Assembly: GCA_036961445.1 (NCBI GenBank)
Contig: JBALVO010000022.1
Coordinates: 1 to 39,032, forward strand
Source of the DNA: JBALVO01 sp036961445
GTDB taxonomy: Bacteria; Pseudomonadota; Gammaproteobacteria; Pseudomonadales; Halieaceae
DNA length: 39,032 nt
Direction: 5' to 3'
Below are positions 33,057 through 39,032 of the stretch, in pieces. Made by a program: the position numbers and the translations under genes. The notes under the pieces are model-generated. The model was not told where the DNA came from and searched no databases. It saw only the letters and a list, made by a program, of their open reading frames with translations. Every line of letters starts with the position of its first letter. The stretch's first letter is position 1.

Positions 33057-33058
33057 CG

Positions 33059-33078
33059 CGCCGGTTGGGGAACCGGCG
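33059..33078 (+). terminator. Strong hairpin between ctaG and coxC
   Basis: CGCCGGTT and AACCGGCG pair perfectly over eight bases around a GGGG loop, directly after the ctaG stop, followed by TTATTAAAA. The T tract is too short for a strong intrinsic terminator. It may be a partial terminator or a barrier that protects the upstream message, setting the ratio of oxidase subunits. Confidence 0.45.
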
Positions 33079-33100
33079 TTATTAAAACGGAGAAACAAAT

Positions 33101-34075
33101 ATGACAAGTGAGACTTCCACAGAGTACGAAAAGTATTACGTGCCGGAGAAGAGCAAGCTGGCGTTATGCGCCACTATAGGCTTGATGCTGAGCATATACG
33201 GCGCAGCCAGCATCATGAACGATATGACGTTTGGTGATCCGGAGGCTGCCACTAGTTCCTGGTCGATATTTCTGTTCGGTATGTTTTTCTTTGTGGCTAC
33301 CCTGTTTGCCTGGTTTCGCACGGCTATCAGAGAAAATATCGCGGGTATGAACAGTGCTCAGCTGAAGAAATCTTATGTGCTGGGTATGTTCTGGTTTATA
33401 TTTTCCGAGGTCATGTTCTTCTTTGCCTTCTTTGGCGCCTTGTTCTACGTGCGCAACCTGGCGGGTCCATGGCTTGCCGGTGAGGGTGATGGCGGCCGCA
33501 TGAATGGGCTGCTATGGGAGGGTTTCCAGTTCGACTGGCCTATGATGCAAACGCCCCAGGAAGCGGTTGGTGGTGCTATGGCCCAGCCTATAGCCAACAA
33601 TGGTTCGTTTACCAGTGCCCACCTCAGTATGTCCTTCGCTGACGCGCATCACTGGTGGCAGTGGCTGCCGATGTGGAACACGCTGGTCCTGCTGACCTCC
33701 AGCTTTACCTGCCACGTTGCCCATATGGGCATCCTCGATGGCAACAAGAAGAAGTTCAACCTGTGGCTGGGTATTACTGTCGCACTGGGCATTATCTTCC
33801 TGTTCTTGCAGGCAGCGGAATACTACGAAGCTTATGAGCAGTTTGGGCTGACTCTGAATTCCGGGATTTACGGTTCTACGTTCTTTATGTTGACCGGCTT
33901 CCATGGTTTTCACGTGCTTATGGGCATGACCATGTTACTGATCCAGCTGCTGCGTTCAATGGTGGGCGGACAATTTACCGCCGATGATCACTTTGGCTTT
34001 GAGGCATCCAGTTGGTACTGGCACTTTGTAGATGTGGTTTGGGTAATGTTGTTCCTGTTCGTCTACATTCTGTAA
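33101..34075 (+). CDS. coxC: Cytochrome c oxidase subunit III
   Basis: Subunit III supports the proton-pumping core and stability of subunit I. The 324-residue product has seven predicted membrane helices, with FWFIFSEVMFFFAFFGALFY, NTLVLLTSSFTCHVAHMGI and TGFHGFHVLMGMTMLLIQLLR, all typical, ending FEASSWYWHFVDVVWVMLFLFVYIL. It is longer than the usual gammaproteobacterial subunit because of an extended loop at about residues 130-185 rich in Trp, His and Gly. ATG at 33101 follows a good ACGGAG site. It ends five bases from the convergent DUF2909 gene. Confidence 0.97.
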   Translation: MTSETSTEYEKYYVPEKSKLALCATIGLMLSIYGAASIMNDMTFGDPEAATSSWSIFLFGMFFFVATLFAWFRTAIRENIAGMNSAQLKKSYVLGMFWFIFSEVMFFFAFFGALFYVRNLAGPWLAGEGDGGRMNGLLWEGFQFDWPMMQTPQEAVGGAMAQPIANNGSFTSAHLSMSFADAHHWWQWLPMWNTLVLLTSSFTCHVAHMGILDGNKKKFNLWLGITVALGIIFLFLQAAEYYEAYEQFGLTLNSGIYGSTFFMLTGFHGFHVLMGMTMLLIQLLRSMVGGQFTADDHFGFEASSWYWHFVDVVWVMLFLFVYIL

Positions 34076-34080
34076 CAGCG

Positions 34081-34347
34081 CTACTTGGGTGTTGCTGTTG
34101 CTTCGGCCTCTTTGGATTGCTGTTGCTTCGGCCCCGCGTCCCAGGGGTTGGTGTGGCCCAGTTGACCGGTTGCCACACCATAGAAGATAAGGGCCATCAG
34201 GCTGGCGGCAATGGCCAGCCTCACTCCCAGAGAGTGCAGGGTGCGCCGCTTTTTCTTATCGCCCTGGTCAGTCATTAGAAAGTAGAATCCGCTCCCTAGG
34301 CTGGCGAGTAGCGCCAGCACCAACAGTACAATCGCAGTTTTTAACAA
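34081..34347 (-). CDS. Twin-transmembrane DUF2909 protein
   Basis: An 88-residue protein with two membrane helices (residues about 3-24 and 43-62) joined by a basic KKKRRTLHSLGVR loop, which fits the DUF2909 family found convergent to coxC in Pseudomonas-type cox clusters. The C-terminal tail is Gln/Glu/Ala-rich (QQQSKEAEATATPK). I chose the TTG at 34347 because AAGGAG lies seven bases upstream and the first helix begins there (LKTAIVLLVLALL); the longer open frame upstream lacks this site. Function unknown; its position suggests a role in oxidase assembly. Confidence 0.85.
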   Translation of the reverse strand: MLKTAIVLLVLALLASLGSGFYFLMTDQGDKKKRRTLHSLGVRLAIAASLMALIFYGVATGQLGHTNPWDAGPKQQQSKEAEATATPK

Positions 34348-34416
34348 TGGGTATCTCCTTTGGCAGTACGGCGCATTATAGACCAGCACTGATGCTTTGG
34401 GTTGAGGCAGGATAGT

Positions 34417-35187
34417 ATGGGGCGTTCAGGCGTGGGTTTTCGGTTTGATCCGGAGTGGCGCATCACGGTGTTTACCGTGTTGCTGATCCCATTGATGGTG
34501 AGCCTGGGGTTTTGGCAACTGCAGCGAGCCGACGAAAAGGCCGCTTTATCCGCCGCTTTCGAGCAGCGCCAGGCGCAACGCCCTGCCCCGTTGTCTGATC
34601 TGCTTGCTATACCAATGCAGTCGTTGGCCTATACGCCGACGCGGCTAAGCGGCAGGTTTTTGCGCGATGAATATTTTTTGTTGGATAACAGGATGTATAA
34701 CGGGCGCTTTGGTTACGAGGTATTGAGCATTCTGCAACTGGATGGCGACGGCGGCGTGGCGTTGGTGAATCGCGGCTGGGTAGCCGGGGATGCATCCCGA
34801 CGGGAATTGCCGCAGGTACCTCCGGTGCCAGGCCAGGTCAGCGTCACCGGTCATGTCTATGTCGCGCCTGGAACGCCGTATTTGTTAGCAGAGCAACAGC
34901 TGCAAGGGCCCTGGCCCAAGGTAATACAGGCAGTAGAAATGGACAAATTACAGCCGCTGGTGACACCAAATACCGAGGGTGACGTATACCCCTACTCAGT
35001 TCGTATCGATGCCGATAGCCCCGGGGCATTGCGGGTGGACTGGAAAATAGTGAATGTCAGTCCACAGAAGCATCATGGCTACGCGCTGCAGTGGTTTGCC
35101 ATGGCTGCGGTATTATTTATTTTCTACTTATTACGAAGCAGCAACCTGTGGCCCTTGCTGCAGGCCAGACTGGGAAACCGTGACTAG
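34417..35187 (+). CDS. SURF1 family cytochrome oxidase assembly protein
   Basis: SURF1 (Shy1) helps insert heme a into subunit I. The 256-residue product has two membrane helices, one near the N-terminus (TVFTVLLIPLMVSLGFWQLQRADEK) and one near the C-terminus (AMAAVLFIFYLLRSSNLW). The periplasmic domain between them contains LDNRMYNGRFGYEVLS and VALVNRGWVAGDASRRELP, both SURF1 hallmarks. I chose ATG 34417; an in-frame TTG at 34402 would add five residues. The next gene starts directly after the stop, so they are coupled. Confidence 0.95.
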   Translation: MGRSGVGFRFDPEWRITVFTVLLIPLMVSLGFWQLQRADEKAALSAAFEQRQAQRPAPLSDLLAIPMQSLAYTPTRLSGRFLRDEYFLLDNRMYNGRFGYEVLSILQLDGDGGVALVNRGWVAGDASRRELPQVPPVPGQVSVTGHVYVAPGTPYLLAEQQLQGPWPKVIQAVEMDKLQPLVTPNTEGDVYPYSVRIDADSPGALRVDWKIVNVSPQKHHGYALQWFAMAAVLFIFYLLRSSNLWPLLQARLGNRD

Positions 35188-35847
35188 ATGGGACAAATGA
35201 GCCAAACCAGCAAAAATCGCCTGGTCTTGCTATCGATAGCCGGCATCCCCGTGACTATAATTCTGGTCGCCACCTGGCTGTGGTTTTTCGTGGTTCGTGG
35301 TGACCTGGATATAGTGGGCATGCTGGGGACGGCCAATCGGGGCACTCTGGTGCAGCCGCCTCGTCAACTGGACGACAGCGCGTTGCTCGATGCCAGCGGT
35401 CTTGATTTCAAATACGCAGATCTGGAGCCTAAATGGGCAATGGTGGTACCCGGGCTGAATGGGCGCTGCGGTGCTCCCTGCGAACAAAGCCTGTATTTGA
35501 CCCGGCAAATCCGCGTGGCGCTGGGCAAGGGATTTAATCGCTTGCGTCGCTTTTATATCAGCGAAACTGCGCAACAAGATACTCAATTGATGGTGGCTGG
35601 GCTCAGTGATCAGCGCCCTGCCCCAGCTGGTTTTGAGGATTTCCTGGCGCATGAGCATCGCGGCCTTAACGTTCTTACAGTAGAAGCCGGTGTCACGGGT
35701 GAATTATTTGCTGAGTATCTGGATGATCCTACCACCTGGTACCTGGTAGATCCGGCTGGCTGGATTATGATGACGTACAACAGCGAAACATCTTATAAAG
35801 ACGTGATCGCTGATCTTAAGTTCTTGCTCAAGAACTCCAGTGAGTGA
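35188..35847 (+). CDS. SCO-like small membrane protein of the cox cluster
   Basis: A 219-residue protein with one N-terminal membrane helix (about residues 14-34) and an extracytoplasmic domain. It has a CxxxC pair, C94 and C98 in RCGAPCEQ, spaced like the copper-binding CxxxC of SCO proteins, and a late strand YLVDPAGWIMM that resembles the SCO/thioredoxin fold end. The SCO copper-ligand histidine (DHS) seems to be missing, with Pro at the likely position. It is the counterpart of a conserved unnamed gene between SURF1 and ctaA/cyoE in Pseudomonas. A role in copper delivery or thiol reduction of CuA is inferred. It overlaps cyoE by eight bases. Confidence 0.85.
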   Translation: MGQMSQTSKNRLVLLSIAGIPVTIILVATWLWFFVVRGDLDIVGMLGTANRGTLVQPPRQLDDSALLDASGLDFKYADLEPKWAMVVPGLNGRCGAPCEQSLYLTRQIRVALGKGFNRLRRFYISETAQQDTQLMVAGLSDQRPAPAGFEDFLAHEHRGLNVLTVEAGVTGELFAEYLDDPTTWYLVDPAGWIMMTYNSETSYKDVIADLKFLLKNSSE

Positions 35848-36754
35848 CGGGTTTATGGCAGAGGCAGTAGTGACAAAGCGAGTAACCTGGCGCGACTATA
35901 AGGAGCTGACCAAGCCCAATGTTGTCTTGCTGATGATTCTTACCTCGGCCATAGGCATGTTTATGGCGGTGCCGGGAATGGTACCGTTGAATGCGCTAAT
36001 CCTGGGTAATCTGGGAATAGCGATGTGTGCCGGCGCAGCGGCGGCGGTCAATCATCTGGTAGATCAAGGAATCGACCAGCGTATGGCCAGGACTTATAAG
36101 AGACCGATCGCCCAGGGGCGTCTCGGACCGCGCCAGGCTGCGTTGTTCGCGCTGATCATGGGCGGCCTGGGTATGGCCATTTTACTGCTCTGGGTTAACG
36201 CGTTAACCGCGTGGCTGACCCTGGCTTCTTTGGTGGGCTACGCGTTTATTTATACGATGTTCCTGAAGCGCGCCACGCCGCAAAATATTGTTATCGGGGG
36301 CCTGGCTGGTGCGGCCCCTCCCCTGCTTGGCTGGACAGCAGTGACGGGTGAGATACATGGACATGGTCTGCTGTTGGCGTTGATTATTTTTGTCTGGACG
36401 CCACCCCACTTCTGGGCGCTGGCTATCCATCGGCGTGATGAATATGCTGCAGTCGATATCCCCATGTTGCCAGTAACGCATGGAATAGCGTTTACCAAAC
36501 TGCATATCCTGCTGTATACGCTGATCATGTTCCTGGTCACCCTGCTGCCTTTTGCCACGCGCATGAGCGGTCCTTTGTATCTGCTGGGCGCTGTAGTGCT
36601 CGGTGGCGGCTTCCTGTACTGGGCCATTGAGCTACTGCGTGGCAAAAACCCCAATGCACCTATGGAAACCTTCAGGTATTCAATTGTCTACCTGATGGCC
36701 CTGTTCGTGGTGATGTTGGTGGATCACTATCTTTTTCCGGTGAGTACCCTATGA
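35840..36754 (+). CDS. cyoE: Protoheme IX farnesyltransferase (heme O synthase)
   Basis: CyoE/CtaB adds a farnesyl group to heme b to make heme O, the precursor of heme A. The 304-residue product is a UbiA-type prenyltransferase with about nine membrane helices. Its first Asp-rich motif is NHLVDQGIDQRMARTYKRP at about residue 71, and the second region is VWTPPHFWALAIHRRDEYA. The start is GTG at 35840 or ATG at 35855; neither has a strong ribosome-binding site, and translation is probably coupled to the overlapping upstream gene. ctaA, usually adjacent, is absent. Confidence 0.96.
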   Translation: MSDGFMAEAVVTKRVTWRDYKELTKPNVVLLMILTSAIGMFMAVPGMVPLNALILGNLGIAMCAGAAAAVNHLVDQGIDQRMARTYKRPIAQGRLGPRQAALFALIMGGLGMAILLLWVNALTAWLTLASLVGYAFIYTMFLKRATPQNIVIGGLAGAAPPLLGWTAVTGEIHGHGLLLALIIFVWTPPHFWALAIHRRDEYAAVDIPMLPVTHGIAFTKLHILLYTLIMFLVTLLPFATRMSGPLYLLGAVVLGGGFLYWAIELLRGKNPNAPMETFRYSIVYLMALFVVMLVDHYLFPVSTL

Positions 36755-37422
36755 CCATGGTAAACCGCCAGGCTACGACCAGTCAGTCGCGTGGCATAAA
36801 GCTAACGGTGCTGGCCATCGCGGTATTTATGGCAGTGATCGTCGCCGGCTTTGTGCACCGAATACAATCGCCACGCGTAATGACGGCTACAGAAATGAAA
36901 ATAAATGGTCTTTATCTTCATGATACTCCGAGGAATATCGGCGAATTCCAGTTAATTGATCATAATGGCGAGGTATTTGACAAAGCGCGGCTAGAGGGCA
37001 AATGGACGCTGGTTTTTTTCGGGTTTACATTTTGTCCGGACATTTGTCCTACTACCTTGTCTTTTTTAAATGAGTTTACCGGACAATTGCAGGGTACGGA
37101 GGTGGAAGATACCGATGTGGTGATGGTGACCGTAGACCCGGCGCGGGACACGGTAGAGCAACTGGCTACCTACATGCCCTACTTTAATGCTGAATTTACC
37201 GGGGTGACTGGTGAATTTTTGGATATACACCGTTTCGCTACCGCGCTTAATACACCGTTTCGCAAGGTACCTGGACAGGATGAAAACTATCTGGTTGACC
37301 ATAGTTCTAATGTGGTACTTATAAATCCGCGAGGTGATTACCACGGCTTTTTCAAAGCCCCCCTGGATATGGCCAAGATGAAAGTAACCTATCGTTCGGC
37401 GCGGGTGTGGTGGGAAAGATAG
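36751..37422 (+). CDS. SCO1/SenC family copper chaperone
   Basis: SCO proteins deliver copper to the CuA centre of oxidase subunit II. The 223-residue product has an N-terminal membrane anchor (about residues 15-30, LTVLAIAVFMAVIVAGF) and a thioredoxin-like domain with the copper-binding CPDIC at about 95-99 (FFGFTFCPDICPTTLSFLNEF) and the ligand His in VDHSSNVVLINPRGDY at about 184. The ATG overlaps the cyoE stop as ATGA. It is the last gene of the oxidase assembly block. Confidence 0.96.
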   Translation: MTMVNRQATTSQSRGIKLTVLAIAVFMAVIVAGFVHRIQSPRVMTATEMKINGLYLHDTPRNIGEFQLIDHNGEVFDKARLEGKWTLVFFGFTFCPDICPTTLSFLNEFTGQLQGTEVEDTDVVMVTVDPARDTVEQLATYMPYFNAEFTGVTGEFLDIHRFATALNTPFRKVPGQDENYLVDHSSNVVLINPRGDYHGFFKAPLDMAKMKVTYRSARVWWER

Positions 37423-37756
37423 GGTATCTGTTCTTTCAATTCGAATTATAAGTATGCGCTTACTATCTTTTAAAGGCATGTATAGCATAACGGAAAAGTT
37501 TTTTGCAAATAGCAGAGCATTTTTCCAGGCGCACTTCTCTTAGTTACCGAGGCTGCTTTTTGTTAGATTAAAAGTCAGTTCTATTATAGATCTTAAGAGG
37601 CAAACAATTGCCCCGCTGTGTTGCCAGTGTCTCTACCAACGAACGCTACGCGGGTTGTAGGGCGCATGGCATTTTGCCGGTGGATAGGGTTTAATTTCCG
37701 ACCCTTGCGCGGTGATGATAGCCCCCGTATAACCTGGTCCAGACAAGAAGCATACT
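37423..37756. promoter_or_regulatory. polA leader region
   Basis: A 334-base gene-free region. A candidate sigma-70 promoter is TTGTTA (37560-37565) and TATTAT (37582-37587), 16 bases apart. The transcript would have a leader of about 160 bases with small hairpins: GGCAA/TTGCC around ACAA (37599-37612) and AGGGT/ACCCT (37686-37705). The part before 37560 holds AT-rich sequence and a long-range GGAAAA/TTTTTCC pairing, but no clear terminator for the SCO gene. No ORF is supported and no known RNA family is recognised. Confidence 0.45.
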
Positions 37757-39032
37757 ATGCCCTCAAAAACTGCTCCGATCGTCCTGGTAGATGGCTCTTC
37801 CTATGTTTATCGCGCATTTCACGCACTGCCCCCGCTGACTAACTCCCAGGGCCAGGCCACTGGCGCTGTAAAAGGCGTAATCAGCATGTTGCGCCGCTTG
37901 TGTAAAGATTATCCAGACAGTCCAATTGCTGTGGTGTTTGATGCCAAAGGCAAGACTTTCAGGGACGATATGTATCCCCTGTACAAAGCGCATAGACCTC
38001 CTATGCCGGATGAATTGCGTGAACAAATCGAACCAATTCATGAGATCGTCAAGGCCATGGGCCTGCCATTTATTTGTGAACCGGGTGTGGAGGCGGATGA
38101 CGTTATCGGCACATTGGCGTTGCGCGCCGGTGAGCAGGGTAGGGATGTGGTTATTTCTACCGGCGATAAGGACATGGCGCAGCTGGTTGGCCGACACACG
38201 ACCCTGGTAAACACCATGACAGATACGGTGATGGATGAAGCGGGGGTAGCGGCAAAATTTGGTGTAGGCCCAGAGTTGATTATCGATTTTCTGGCGTTGA
38301 TGGGGGATAAGGTAGATAACATTCCCGGGGTTCCCGGGGTAGGGGAGAAGACCGCATTAGCCCTGTTGCAGGGGTTGGGCGGTGTGGATGAGATCTACGC
38401 TCACCTGGACAAGGTGGCAGAACTGGGTTTTCGCGGTGCCAAGACCATGGGTGCCAAGCTGGCGGCGGAAAAGGACAACGCCTACATGTCCTACGCATTG
38501 GCAACTATCAAAACAGACGTGCCTTTGGCGCTTGCGCCCGAGCAATTACACAACGCTGAGCCTGACCTGGAGGCCTTGGTAGGCTGGTACACCAAAATGG
38601 AGTTTCGTTCCTGGTTGGAGGACTTGTTGGCGGCGGGGAGTGCCAGCCCGGTTGAGCCGGTAGAGGCTATCGAGGTGTTCTATGACATTGTCACTGGACA
38701 GGCGGAGCTTGATGCCTGGGTGGAGCAACTCCGCGCGGCTGAGCTCTTTGCGTTTGATACGGAAACGACCAGCCTGGATTATATGGAAGCCTATATTGTC
38801 GGTGTTTCCTTTGCGGTAGAGGAGGGTAAAGCTGCGTATGTACCCCTTGCCCACGACTATCTGGGTGCCCCCGCGCAGCTGGATCGCAAGGCTGTGCTGG
38901 AACAATTGCGCCCGTTATTGGAAGACGAGGGGCGGGCCAAGGTTGGGCAAAACCTCAAATACGACGCCAGCGTGCTTGCCAATCACGGCATAGTGTTACG
39001 CGGTATTTGCTTTGACACTATGCTCGAATCCT
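37757..39032 (+). CDS. polA: DNA polymerase I (3' part beyond window)
   Basis: Repair polymerase that removes RNA primers and fills gaps. The frame is open from ATG 37757 to the window end, about 425 residues, so the polymerase domain is cut off. The N-terminal 5'-nuclease domain (LVDGSSYVYRAFHALPPL, VVFDAKGKTFRDDMYPLYKAHR, STGDKDMAQL and GDKVDNIPGVPGVGEKTA) covers about residues 1-290. The 3'-5' exonuclease domain begins at about 310 and keeps the acidic motif FDTETTSLDYM at about 332 and KVGQNLKYD, so proofreading is probably active. The ribosome-binding site is weak (AAGAAG). The gene follows the SCO gene on the same strand. Confidence 0.97.
   Translation, partial: MPSKTAPIVLVDGSSYVYRAFHALPPLTNSQGQATGAVKGVISMLRRLCKDYPDSPIAVVFDAKGKTFRDDMYPLYKAHRPPMPDELREQIEPIHEIVKAMGLPFICEPGVEADDVIGTLALRAGEQGRDVVISTGDKDMAQLVGRHTTLVNTMTDTVMDEAGVAAKFGVGPELIIDFLALMGDKVDNIPGVPGVGEKTALALLQGLGGVDEIYAHLDKVAELGFRGAKTMGAKLAAEKDNAYMSYALATIKTDVPLALAPEQLHNAEPDLEALVGWYTKMEFRSWLEDLLAAGSASPVEPVEAIEVFYDIVTGQAELDAWVEQLRAAELFAFDTETTSLDYMEAYIVGVSFAVEEGKAAYVPLAHDYLGAPAQLDRKAVLEQLRPLLEDEGRAKVGQNLKYDASVLANHGIVLRGICFDTMLES

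Noticed and set aside
37423..37756. A ctaA remnant or a further cox gene after SCO
   Set aside because: All three plus-strand frames are broken by stops and nothing resembles an oxidase assembly protein.
1..39032. CRISPR array, prophage, insertion sequence, tRNA or rRNA genes
   Set aside because: No regularly spaced repeats, integrase, transposase, phage structural genes or cloverleaf-type sequences were seen; the gene content is conserved chromosome throughout.

Overview
This window is the replication-origin region of a gammaproteobacterial chromosome, followed by a conserved housekeeping block and a cytochrome c oxidase cluster. The gene order yidC-yidD-rnpA-rpmH / oriC / dnaA-dnaN-recF-gyrB, then gmhB-glyS-glyQ, trkH-trkA-rsmB-fmt-def / LysM protein-dprA-tsaC-hemF-aroE and coxB-coxA-ctaG-coxC / DUF2909 / SURF1 ... 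cyoE-SCO, closely follows the Pseudomonas origin region. It differs in several insertions and losses. Moderate GC and the order suggest a Pseudomonadales/Cellvibrionales-like, aerobic, LPS-bearing bacterium. The genus cannot be fixed from the sequence alone.

Layout. Bases 1-2038 (minus strand) hold the end-truncated yidC, then yidD, rnpA and rpmH: membrane protein insertion, RNase P protein and ribosomal protein L34. Bases 2039-2564 are the AT-rich oriC/dnaA promoter region with two perfect DnaA boxes. Bases 2565-8885 (plus strand) are dnaA, dnaN, recF and gyrB, with two perfect 16-bp parS-like palindromes inside recF. Bases 8898-14328 (minus) are rmuC, gmhB, glyS and glyQ. djlA (plus) follows, then the minus-strand block trkH-trkA-rsmB-fmt-def (potassium uptake, 16S rRNA methylation, formylation and deformylation of initiator methionine). 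From 21359 the plus strand carries a LysM protein, a short dprA, purE, tsaC, hemF and aroE. A gamma-carbonic-anhydrase-like gene, a YheV-like zinc ribbon, an unrecognised gene and a MATE transporter follow.

Bases 29749-37422 are a caa3-type cytochrome c oxidase operon: coxB with fused cytochrome c, coxA, ctaG and coxC. Its assembly genes follow: SURF1, a SCO-like small protein, cyoE and SCO/SenC. The heme A synthase gene ctaA, which sits next to cyoE in the related Pseudomonas cluster, is not here. The window ends inside polA.

Most of the window is ordinary conserved chromosome. I see no prophage, insertion sequence, CRISPR array, tRNA or rRNA, and no convincing new multi-gene system. The points most worth a second look are the twin parS sites in recF, the missing ctaA beside a degenerate SCO-like protein, a DprA lacking its N-terminal domain, tiny ORFs with strong ribosome-binding sites upstream of dnaA and def, and perfect hairpins at dnaN/recF and ctaG/coxC.
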